A stretch of 64,000 bases of DNA, taken from the NCBI GenBank assembly GCA_041391665.1, contig JAWKNO010000002.1:310001-374000 (forward strand). Reading direction: 5' to 3'. Each line of letters opens with the position of its first letter. Within the stretch, counting starts at the first letter, position 1. Positions 57,384 to 64,000 of this stretch are shown in pieces. The notes under the pieces were generated by a model. It did not search any database, had not been told where the DNA came from, and worked only from the letters and a program-made list of their open reading frames with translations. This DNA comes from Bacteroidia bacterium. Lineage in GTDB: Bacteria; Bacteroidota; Bacteroidia; J057. The position numbers and the translations under genes were made by a program.

Positions 57384-58745
57384 TTAGTCGCGGCGGATAT
57401 CAAACTTCTCCATCTTATTGTACAGATGACTCCGCTGGATATCCAGTACTTCCGCAGTTTTAGAGATATTCCATGCATTTTGGTCCAGTTTTTTGATGAT
57501 AAACTGTTTCTCTACATGGTCTTTGAAGGCCTGAAATTGCTCGAAGTCGTCGTAGATACTGGTTCCACGGGGTTTTACCTCCCGTCGTTGTGGAACGGCA
57601 TAATCCAGCACATCCTGTTGAGAAATGGTTCCATTTGACAGAATGGCCAGTCGCTCGATGACGTTGTGCAATTCCCGCACATTTCCTGTCCAGTCCAGCT
57701 TTTGAAGTTCGGACATAGCATCGGAATCTATAGACAATGTCGGCATGCTGTATTCTTCTGATATCTCTTCCAGAAAACTTTTCGCAATAAGCGGAATGTC
57801 ATCTCTCCGGTCGCGGAGCGGGGGCACGTGAACCAAAATTACACTCAGCCTGTGGTATAGGTCTTCGCGAAAATTGCCCAATTCAATCTCATGCAAGAGG
57901 TCTTTGTTGGTCGCAGAAATAATCCTTACATCTACCGAAATCTGCTTATCGCTACCAATTCTGGTAATTTTGCTTTCCTGAAGGGCCCGCAGCACTTTGG
58001 CCTGAGCCGAAAGGCTCATATCACCAATCTCGTCCAGAAAAAGCGTACCGCCATTTGCTTGCTCAAATTTGCCTACGCGCTGTTTGTATGCACCGGTGAA
58101 AGAACCTTTTTCATGGCCAAATAATTCGCTTTCAATGAGTTCTGATGGAATTGCTGCACAGTTCACTTCTACAATCGGCCCATCAGCGCGATTGCTCTTT
58201 TCGTGAATCCATCGGGCGACAAGTTCTTTGCCCGTACCGTTGCTCCCTGTTACAAGTACGCGGGCATCGGTAGGCGCGACACGGGAGATAGTTTCCTGAA
58301 TTTTTTCCATCACCGGCGAACGGCCGATGATTTCACGGGTTTTAGAAATCTTTCGCCGAAGGCGTTTGGTTTCTACAACAAGGTCTTTTTTCTCTACAGC
58401 GTTTCGTACAGCGAGAAGAAGGCGATTGAGATCGGGTGGTTTCTCCAGAAAGTCGTAGGCGCCTTTTTTGGTCGCTTCAACCGCGGTCTCAATGTCGGCA
58501 TGCCCCGAAATCATGATGAATGGAGTATCAGGACGGGCTTCACGCGCTTTTTCAAGCACTTCCAGTCCATTCATCCTCGGCATCTTAATGTCGCACAAGA
58601 CGACATCGTAGCCATTATTGATCACCATTTCCAGTCCTTCTACGCCATCAGGTGCCGATTCAATTTCATAATCTTCATATTCAAGGATTTCCTGCAAGGT
58701 ATGACGGATTGCTTCGTCGTCGTCAATGATTAGTATTCTGGCCAT
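57384..58745 (-). CDS. Sigma-54-dependent NtrC-type response regulator
   Basis: 453 residues from ATG 58745 (ATG 58769 in frame is less likely). The receiver domain has D-D-D, phospho-acceptor Asp52 (L-C-D-I-K-M-P), Ser80 and Lys102. The AAA+ domain has Walker A G-S-N-G-T-G-K-E, the sigma-54 contact loop G-S-F-T-G-A, Walker B L-F-L-D-E-I-G-D and an arginine-finger region. A Fis-type helix-turn-helix (S-K-T-A-E-V-L-D-I-Q-R-S-H-L-Y-N-K) closes the protein. It activates sigma-54 promoters when phosphorylated. No partner kinase is next to it; the PAS kinase at 51.5-52.9 kb is a candidate but not adjacent. Repeated TTGTACAA sites cover its promoter. Confidence 0.95.
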   Translation of the reverse strand: MARILIIDDDEAIRHTLQEILEYEDYEIESAPDGVEGLEMVINNGYDVVLCDIKMPRMNGLEVLEKAREARPDTPFIMISGHADIETAVEATKKGAYDFLEKPPDLNRLLLAVRNAVEKKDLVVETKRLRRKISKTREIIGRSPVMEKIQETISRVAPTDARVLVTGSNGTGKELVARWIHEKSNRADGPIVEVNCAAIPSELIESELFGHEKGSFTGAYKQRVGKFEQANGGTLFLDEIGDMSLSAQAKVLRALQESKITRIGSDKQISVDVRIISATNKDLLHEIELGNFREDLYHRLSVILVHVPPLRDRRDDIPLIAKSFLEEISEEYSMPTLSIDSDAMSELQKLDWTGNVRELHNVIERLAILSNGTISQQDVLDYAVPQRREVKPRGTSIYDDFEQFQAFKDHVEKQFIIKKLDQNAWNISKTAEVLDIQRSHLYNKMEKFDIRRD

Positions 58746-58761
58746 GTAAAGCGTATCTATT

Positions 58762-58789
58762 TTGTACAAATGAAAATAATATTGTACAA
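58762..58789. promoter_or_regulatory. Paired TTGTACAA palindromes (putative operator)
   Basis: Two identical 8-bp palindromes, TTGTACAA at 58762-58769 and 58782-58789, are 20 bp centre to centre, two helical turns apart. One overlaps the -7 box of the minus-strand promoter and the other lies in its spacer. A third copy with one change (GTGTACAA) is at 58845-58852, next to the gldB promoter. Confidence 0.55.
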
Positions 58790-58797
58790 AAAAACAA
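58767..58797 (-). promoter_or_regulatory. Promoter of the NtrC-type regulator
   Basis: On the minus strand TTG (58797-58795), 20 bp, TTCATTTG (58774-58767), one mismatch from TAnnTTTG, 22 bp before the ATG at 58745. Confidence 0.45.
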
Positions 58798-58860
58798 CAG
58801 TGTTTATAAAAAAGATCATTTTATTTAATGACGTGTTGTTAAAAGTGTACAATTTGGCAA

Positions 58861-58894
58861 TTGTGTGGATTACCGGCATTCTGTATTATATTTG
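58861..58894 (+). promoter_or_regulatory. gldB promoter
   Basis: TTG (58861-58863) and a perfect TATATTTG (58887-58894) with a slightly long 23-bp spacer. The ATG at 58901 is only 7 bp downstream, so the leader would be nearly absent. Confidence 0.45.
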
Positions 58895-58900
58895 TAATCC

Positions 58901-59995
58901 ATGAATATACTTATCTTGAAAAAGCCGCTTATAACTCTGGGATTACTGTTTTCACTCGTTTTTTTTATTTCCTGTGAAAGCGACCCCAACGCCGACATTG
59001 CAGATGTAGAACTTCCTCTGGATTTTTTCCGGACAGACAGCCTGATGCTCGCTGCATCAGATGCGCTTGTGAATGGAGGTGAAAAAGACTATATGAAGGT
59101 GTATACCTCCTTTCTCCTGCCGGAGAAGGAATTTTTTTATCAATGGATAGGCATTGACGAAATGCTTCGGGGCAAACCGATTTCTTCTGAAATGGCTGAT
59201 ACCCTGATTGCGCAGAATATTGGCCCGCTGCTTGCCGATCCCAATATTTATCATTTGCTGGACACTGTGCGCCAGGTATTTCCTTACGATTACGATTTTT
59301 TTAAAAAAATCAGCCCTCCCCTTAAGCGGCTGGTAAAGTATATTCCTGAGGTCGAGATTCCCGCTTTTCGCACGCATGTCAATGGTTATATCCCTGAAGG
59401 GGATTTGCGTACTGCCGATCAGATGGTTTTTCTGGGTAAATACTTTAGTTTTGGGTTGCATTATTTTCTTGGCCCCAATCTGAAATATTACCCGGTAAAT
59501 ATTCCCAAATATCAAAAGAAACGATTTTCTTCTGAATACCTTGATGTAATGATGATCCATGAAATTGCAGAAGGAATGGTCGATCCTGTGGATCTCAGTG
59601 GTCAGCCAACTCTTCTCGATCAAATGATTCGCGAAGGGATAAAGCAATACTTTATTCACCAGCTTCTGCCCCATACGCCCGACTCCCTGCTGCTTTTGTA
59701 TTCCGAAGCGCAAATGAAGTGGGCTAACTATTATGAGGCAAGAATTTATAAAGAGCTGAGTGCCAGTATGTACAGTACTGATTTTATGGTTCAGAGAGAT
59801 TTTCTTACAGACAAACCTTATACGACTACGCTTTCCCTTGAATCGGCCCCCCGCCTCGGTGAGTTTCTGGGCTGGAAAATTGTCGATGCTTATATGAGCA
59901 AAAACCCGCAGGAAACCCTTGGCGATCTGATAGAAAGGAAAGACTATGATGCCATTTTTAAGGCCTCCCGATACAAACCGCTTAGCTTCGAATGA
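58901..59995 (+). CDS. gldB: Gliding motility lipoprotein GldB
   Basis: 364 residues with lipobox F-I-S-C (Cys25). The GldB pattern is visible: F-F-R-T-D-S near the start, F-P-Y-D-Y-D-F-F, F-L-G-K-Y-F-S-F-G-L-H-Y-F-L-G (about 177-191), Y-P-V-N-I-P-K-Y-Q, then P-R-L-G-E-F-L-G-W-K-I-V-D-A-Y-M at the end. An H-E-I-A-E stretch (M-I-H-E-I-A-E-G) sits where distant zinc-peptidase relatives have HExxH, but the second His is absent. GldB is needed for gliding and for function of the T9SS in Flavobacterium; here it supports the large number of T9SS cargos in the window. Confidence 0.92.
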   Translation: MNILILKKPLITLGLLFSLVFFISCESDPNADIADVELPLDFFRTDSLMLAASDALVNGGEKDYMKVYTSFLLPEKEFFYQWIGIDEMLRGKPISSEMADTLIAQNIGPLLADPNIYHLLDTVRQVFPYDYDFFKKISPPLKRLVKYIPEVEIPAFRTHVNGYIPEGDLRTADQMVFLGKYFSFGLHYFLGPNLKYYPVNIPKYQKKRFSSEYLDVMMIHEIAEGMVDPVDLSGQPTLLDQMIREGIKQYFIHQLLPHTPDSLLLLYSEAQMKWANYYEARIYKELSASMYSTDFMVQRDFLTDKPYTTTLSLESAPRLGEFLGWKIVDAYMSKNPQETLGDLIERKDYDAIFKASRYKPLSFE

Positions 59996-60000
59996 GGCAT

Positions 60001-60034
60001 TTTGTAGTGTAATGTATAGGCTTAAATAAATTTA
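60001..60034 (+). promoter_or_regulatory. Possible promoter of the membrane-protein/nidogen operon
   Basis: TTTG (60001-60004), 22 bp, TAAATTTA (60027-60034), one mismatch from TAnnTTTG, about 75 bp before the ATG at 60109. Confidence 0.4.
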
Positions 60035-60108
60035 CGAATACCGTACAAATTGATCAATTTGCCTTCGGGTTGAAAGTATAAGTGTACATTCAGCTTCGAG
60101 GAAGGTAA

Positions 60109-60576
60109 ATGGCAAAGCAACAGCAAAATCGAGATTTGCGTATCAGCCAACGGCTGAAAATGACTGCCTGGGGTATTGGCTCAATCGCGGTACTATTGGC
60201 CGGGTTGTTTTTTATTCGTCCCAACTACGATGAAAGGGCTGCCTTGCAACAAGTCAGGGTTTACGCCTCAAAAATCCCCCGGGGGGGAACTACCGGCACA
60301 GCTGCTGCAACCTCCGCCAATACCGCTACGATCATGCAATTGGTTGGGGAAAAGAAAAAGCTGGATGAGAAAAAAAATCTCTCTCCTGCAGACAGGTTGC
60401 TCCTGCTTTCGATTGAAAAAAGATTGCGCCTATGGCGCGAAATAGATGATCATGAATGGCGGATATCGTTTCGCAATCAGCAATCCGATTTTTCTTACAA
60501 AGAACTACAGACGCGCATTGATTATCTGAAAACTGAAATCAAACTGGAAAACGACCGTATTCAGGCAACGGAATGA
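60109..60576 (+). CDS. Single-pass membrane protein of unknown function
   Basis: 155 residues. One transmembrane helix (about 20-36, A-W-G-I-G-S-I-A-V-L-L-A-G-L-F-F-I) follows a basic N-terminus (N-in). A Gly/Thr/Ala-rich linker (58-72) and two charged coiled-coil-like helices (75-105, 125-155) make up the outer part. Not recognised. Its stop overlaps the start of the nidogen-domain gene by 4 bp (ATGA), so the two are coupled and probably work together, perhaps as anchor or export helper. Confidence 0.75.
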   Translation: MAKQQQNRDLRISQRLKMTAWGIGSIAVLLAGLFFIRPNYDERAALQQVRVYASKIPRGGTTGTAAATSANTATIMQLVGEKKKLDEKKNLSPADRLLLLSIEKRLRLWREIDDHEWRISFRNQQSDFSYKELQTRIDYLKTEIKLENDRIQATE

Positions 60577-62513
60577 TCGCAAATGCTAAAAATACTCTTC
60601 GGCTGATCTTTCGGCTCATATTGGTTTCCGGAATCCTTTCGGGTTTTGCCTCTCTGTCGGCGCAATGTACAGACCTGGCTTATGACACGGTTTTTTCTGT
60701 TTCATGGGATGGTACTATTCCCGACGGATGGGATGCTTCTCAAACTAAAGACGGCGGTGCCTGGCAAATAGGAACCGGAGGCTTTGGGTTTTTCCGAAAT
60801 CCGGGTAATGGTAGTTGGATATATGTGGATGATGAGGCTGGAAATCAGATTGGTCGGGCAGAACTGGTAACACCGGAAGTGGATTTTGCAGGATTTCAGG
60901 GGAGCATGGTCTTGAGTTTTTTTCTGAATTTTCAGGAATATGCAGGAAAAGGCAAGGCTGCGGTAGAGCTGGGGGTGGGCAGCGAATGGGTGGAAATATG
61001 GTCAGAGGAGACGGATTTTTCGGGAAAAGTGACGCTTGAAATTTCCAGTCCGGGATTGATTGCCGGACGTTTCAGGTTTGTATATGAAGATGGCGGCGAA
61101 TGGGGCTGGGGGATGGGTTTAGATGAAATAACGCTTACCGGCAATGCCAATCGCTGTGATGATGGAATTTGTGGTACGGGCGAAACGCCGGAGCTTTGTC
61201 AGGGTGATTGCCCGAAGCTCAGTGACCCTGCGCCATTGTGGATACCAATCGGTGAAGATCTTGCCGGTAACCCGGTGAAATACCGTTACTTCAAAGGCGG
61301 AACGGCATGTGATGATTGTTCGGAGTCTGTGGACCTGGGCTTTCCCTTTAATTTTTTTGGCAGAAAATACAGCCAGGCATGGCTCAATCTCAACGGGAAT
61401 CTCACTTTCGGAGAAGAATATCTGGCGTTTACGCCTGAGCCATTCTGCCTGGGAGGGCCGCTGATGATCGCTCCGTTTTTTGGTGATGTGGATCTGTCCA
61501 AAGGGGGCGAACTGCGATATTATGCAGATCCTGATGGGCATTATTTTATTGCGACATGGATTTCTGTGGGGTATTTTGGTTGTAGTAAGCAGGACTGTGA
61601 TCTGAAAAATACCTTTCAGGTCATTCTTATGGACAGCACTATCGGTGAGATTCACAACCAAACACTTCCCTCCTCAGCGACCATTGTCTTTACCTATGGC
61701 GATATGCAGTGGACAACCGGAACTTCTTCGGGTGGGGTAGAGGGGTTTGGGGGAAGTGCAGCTACGGTTGGCAGCAACCTCGGCGATGGCAAAACCTGCT
61801 ATGACTATGGCACATTCGGCAGAGAGGGCTACGCCTATCTGGGCAATTCTCAAACAGATGCCTGCCCCCCCAATGGCGTTGACCATCTGGATTTTCGATC
61901 GGTGTACGTCAACGGGCGCGACGGAGATCTGGTAGTTCCTTCGGGAATGGTAGTTCTGACAGGAGTGGCCGAAGAAAACGGGAATCAGCTTCGGTGGACG
62001 ATAGATCTTCCGGTGATTGTCGATTATTTTGTGGTGGAAAGGTCCTCTGACCAGCAGTATTTTGAAGAGTTGGAGATGGTTTTTGGCGGAAAAGATGTGC
62101 AAAATACCTCGCCGTATTATACTTATCTCGATTCTTTGCTTCCTGCTTATGATCCTGCGTGGTACAGACTGGCGCAGATAAGGGCCGACGGTTCAATCTT
62201 TTACTCCGATACAGTAGCAATTACCCGAAACAATCCTGAACAACGGGTTCAGAATGATGATTTTGTCATTGAAAAGGCTGGTCCGAATCCATTCGAAGAC
62301 CAGTTGTGGGTCGCTTATGAGGCAAAAGGAGAGTTTTCCGTAAATTATAAACTGGTCGATATGGCAGGCAGGCAACATCTGGGGGGAAATATGCGGGTTG
62401 TGCCAGGAAAAGACCAGTTAAATCTGGAAATGCCGGTTTTGCCTTCCGGGATGTTTATCCTGACGTTTTTTTACCCTACAGGACAAGCACACATCAATCT
62501 GATTCGCCGGTAA
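60573..62513 (+). CDS. Nidogen-like (NIDO) domain T9SS protein
   Basis: 646 residues. The signal peptide ends S-L-S-A-Q. The N-terminal domain (35-190) is a jelly roll (W-D-G-T-I-P-D-G-W, V-L-S-F-F-L-N-F, G-M-G-L-D-E-I-T-L) like those of adhesins and MAM-type modules. A Cys-containing linker (R-C-D-D-G-I-C-G-T-G-E-T) leads to a NIDO domain (about 245-445) with F-P-F-N-F-F-G-R-K-Y, W-L-N-L-N-G-N-L-T-F-G, I-A-P-F-F-G-D-V-D and S-A-T-I-V-F-T-Y-G-D. The pre-sorting module and a sorting domain (G-P-N-P-F-E-D-Q-L to H-I-N-L-I-R-R) follow. It is a secreted surface protein, probably adhesive. It converges with batD (2 bp). Confidence 0.92.
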   Translation: MIANAKNTLRLIFRLILVSGILSGFASLSAQCTDLAYDTVFSVSWDGTIPDGWDASQTKDGGAWQIGTGGFGFFRNPGNGSWIYVDDEAGNQIGRAELVTPEVDFAGFQGSMVLSFFLNFQEYAGKGKAAVELGVGSEWVEIWSEETDFSGKVTLEISSPGLIAGRFRFVYEDGGEWGWGMGLDEITLTGNANRCDDGICGTGETPELCQGDCPKLSDPAPLWIPIGEDLAGNPVKYRYFKGGTACDDCSESVDLGFPFNFFGRKYSQAWLNLNGNLTFGEEYLAFTPEPFCLGGPLMIAPFFGDVDLSKGGELRYYADPDGHYFIATWISVGYFGCSKQDCDLKNTFQVILMDSTIGEIHNQTLPSSATIVFTYGDMQWTTGTSSGGVEGFGGSAATVGSNLGDGKTCYDYGTFGREGYAYLGNSQTDACPPNGVDHLDFRSVYVNGRDGDLVVPSGMVVLTGVAEENGNQLRWTIDLPVIVDYFVVERSSDQQYFEELEMVFGGKDVQNTSPYYTYLDSLLPAYDPAWYRLAQIRADGSIFYSDTVAITRNNPEQRVQNDDFVIEKAGPNPFEDQLWVAYEAKGEFSVNYKLVDMAGRQHLGGNMRVVPGKDQLNLEMPVLPSGMFILTFFYPTGQAHINLIRR

Positions 62514-62515
62514 GA

Positions 62516-63865
62516 TCAGTAAAATCTTCTTCCTGATACCATAAAAACTCCGCTGAAGGTAAGGAATACCAGTACCAGCCAGGGCGCGTAAGCGCGTGAG
62601 GGCACCGGCTGTGTTTTTGCTACCTCAAAGGCGCGGTCATAAAAATGATTGAGGGCGCTTACTTCCATCAACTGCGGAATATCATCCCCCGTGACAGTTA
62701 CGGGAATTACATCAATTTCGAGAGAATCGTACGATTGATTTTGTGTATTGAAGTAATAAAACAACACTGGCCCCAGGTTAAAAGTGCCGGGATAGGCGGG
62801 AATAATTTCGTAGACAAACTGTTTTCTGCTCACAAGCGCTGAATCAACAAACTCCCTGGAAGTATAAATATGTGGTTCGAAATAAATGAGTTTTTCATTT
62901 TCATGAATGACCGGCGTTTTCACCCAATCTGGATTGCCTGTCCCTGAAATGGCAATTTCCAGTCTGATATTCTCTCCTGTTGTATAGGTTTTTCGTGAGA
63001 CTTCATGGAAAATAGAAAAAACGCCACTCGCTGGTGCTTTTGTGAAATGGGTTTGAGGCAAGGGACGGGCATAAAAACTGGCCGGAGGAACGGCCATCTG
63101 TCCGGGATTGACCCGGCGGTTGGCACCTTTGCGGCGATCTGCTGCGGAGGTATTTCTTGCAATTTGTTGTTGCTCAGTTTGCAACGTGATATGCTGTAGC
63201 GTAAAATTTCCCGGTCGGGTAGGGAAGAGGTATAGTTTGGCGAGGGTAAATTCTGTTTTACCGTCGATATGAATAGAATGGGCTGACTCCGGATTGGAAA
63301 TACCCTCAATTTGAAGTCCTGTAAGGTCTATTTGTCTGGCAAGTTCTTCGATACTTACAGGTAAAAATCTGAGAAATTTTTCCTTCCCGGTTGTAACGGA
63401 TGCTCTGATCTCTGCGGTGATTTGATCTCCTACAAAACAGGTATCACGGCTAAATACCAAACGTACAGTTGCTTGTGTTGTAATGTCTTCAAATTTATAC
63501 AGGATAGAAGGTTTTTCCACTTCTATGAGGAGTTTACGTGTGCGTTTTGTTCCGGAGGGGGTTATTACTTCAAAAGAAGGTACGGTAAATTTTCCTGTCC
63601 TCAGAGGGTAATAGGACTGGACATAATGAATTTCTCTTCCCTGGCCACGCGAGAGGGCAGGGGCATTGGCTGAAACTTTCGAAAAACCATCCATCTCCGG
63701 AAATACAGGAGTGGACGGCAGGGGGTTTCCGGTTACAATCAGTATAAGTTGCAGCTGTTCATCCAGTGTGATAAATGGCTTACCGGTAAACAACCGGATT
63801 TCCTGGCCATATACCATCTGTAAAAAAATCATTAAACAACTTACCAGAAGAATTCGTTTTTCCAT
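62516..63865 (-). CDS. batD: BatD-family aerotolerance protein
   Basis: 449 residues. The signal peptide ends V-Y-G-Q. Repeated beta-sandwich domains follow: I-T-L-D-E-Q-L-Q-L-I-L, Y-P-L-R-T-G-K-F-T-V-P-S-F, F-V-G-D-Q-I-T-A-E-I-R, T-G-E-N-I-R-L-E-I-A-I-S-G-T-G-N. One transmembrane helix lies near the C-terminus (A-P-W-L-V-L-V-F-L-T-F-S-G-V-F), giving a periplasmic protein held in the inner membrane. This is the BatD/oxygen-tolerance family normally encoded in batA-E operons with moxR. Here no batA/B/C/E gene is beside it on the left; the right neighbour is cut by the window edge. Confidence 0.9.
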   Translation of the reverse strand: MEKRILLVSCLMIFLQMVYGQEIRLFTGKPFITLDEQLQLILIVTGNPLPSTPVFPEMDGFSKVSANAPALSRGQGREIHYVQSYYPLRTGKFTVPSFEVITPSGTKRTRKLLIEVEKPSILYKFEDITTQATVRLVFSRDTCFVGDQITAEIRASVTTGKEKFLRFLPVSIEELARQIDLTGLQIEGISNPESAHSIHIDGKTEFTLAKLYLFPTRPGNFTLQHITLQTEQQQIARNTSAADRRKGANRRVNPGQMAVPPASFYARPLPQTHFTKAPASGVFSIFHEVSRKTYTTGENIRLEIAISGTGNPDWVKTPVIHENEKLIYFEPHIYTSREFVDSALVSRKQFVYEIIPAYPGTFNLGPVLFYYFNTQNQSYDSLEIDVIPVTVTGDDIPQLMEVSALNHFYDRAFEVAKTQPVPSRAYAPWLVLVFLTFSGVFMVSGRRFY

Positions 63866-63975
63866 TATAGCCTGGTAAAATAATAATTCATCTTGGAGAA
63901 ATCGTTATTTACGAAAACTAGGATTTTTTTTACATATTCTGACTTAAATCGAGGTTAATCGGTTGAAATTGACGT

Positions 63976-64000
63976 ATGAATGAACAAAAAAAGAAAATAG
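63976..64000 (+). CDS. Possible start of a further gene at the window edge
   Basis: ATG at 63976 opens a frame of at least eight codons (M-N-E-Q-K-K-K-I) that runs off the window. It is divergent from batD with a 110-bp gap. Too short to identify. Confidence 0.25.

Noticed and set aside
1..64000. CRISPR array, tRNA, rRNA or prophage
   Set aside because: No regularly spaced direct repeats, cloverleaf-like sequences or phage structural genes were seen on reading both strands; an automated search was not possible.

Overview
The window reads as a chromosomal segment of a member of the Bacteroidota with a type IX secretion system (T9SS). Three things in the sequence support this. Seven or eight long secreted proteins end, or nearly end, in the C-terminal sorting domain (PNP motif, G-x-Y/F-hydrophobic, terminal K-L-hydrophobic-hydrophobic-R). 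A gldB gliding-motility lipoprotein gene is present. Many genes are preceded by the Bacteroidota promoter pair TTG-N19-23-TAnnTTTG. The exact genus cannot be read from the sequence; a free-living Saprospiria- or Cytophagia-like bacterium is a reasonable guess. Gene density is high, many convergent pairs are only 2-60 bp apart, and I see no tRNA, rRNA, prophage, insertion sequence or CRISPR array.

Layout. 1-9.2 kb: a surface-protein block, with a partial LamG adhesin, two glycine-rich T9SS paralogues, and a GT-C/ArnT-like glycosyltransferase gene between the paralogues. 9.3-13.1 kb: housekeeping genes moxR, rpsO and pnp. 13.2-17.4 kb: a two-gene unit of a novel lipoprotein and a seven-repeat SBBP propeller T9SS protein. 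17.7-19.5 kb: a serine hydrolase and a membrane protein. 19.5-22.3 kb: an accessory island of structured non-coding DNA and two tandem AAA ATPases (AAA_14/DUF4143) that share a nearly identical 3' end. 22.3-25.5 kb: a subtilisin-PKD T9SS protease. 25.6-27.5 kb: clpP-clpX. 27.7-32.0 kb: an FMN 2-hydroxyacid oxidase, a lipoprotein, a RmlD-like reductase and an NTF2-like secreted protein.

32.1-39.2 kb is a tight signalling operon: a lipoprotein MTA/SAH-deaminase-like amidohydrolase, a periplasmic-propeller histidine kinase, a receiver-LytS-type kinase hybrid and a receiver-adenylate cyclase. 39.6-47.5 kb: small T9SS and surface proteins, a probably inactive beta-lactamase-fold lipoprotein, a DUF1080 lipoprotein, an S9 peptidase and a NUDIX hydrolase. 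47.7-51.5 kb: a lipid kinase followed by a mini-GrpE/Hsp70 pair whose 3' end overlaps a convergent PAS histidine kinase. 53.1-57.3 kb: a DinB-like protein, lpxD and an iorAB molybdenum hydroxylase. 57.4-64 kb: an NtrC-type regulator and gldB divergent around repeated TTGTACAA sites, a membrane protein plus a nidogen-domain T9SS protein, and batD.

The most unusual parts are the tandem ATPase island (gene conversion, inverted repeats at both starts, ATG-to-ATA start loss), the mini-GrpE/Hsp70 pair, the deaminase-kinase-cyclase operon and the pseudoenzyme at 41.7 kb. All function statements rest on reading motifs by eye; no database search was run.
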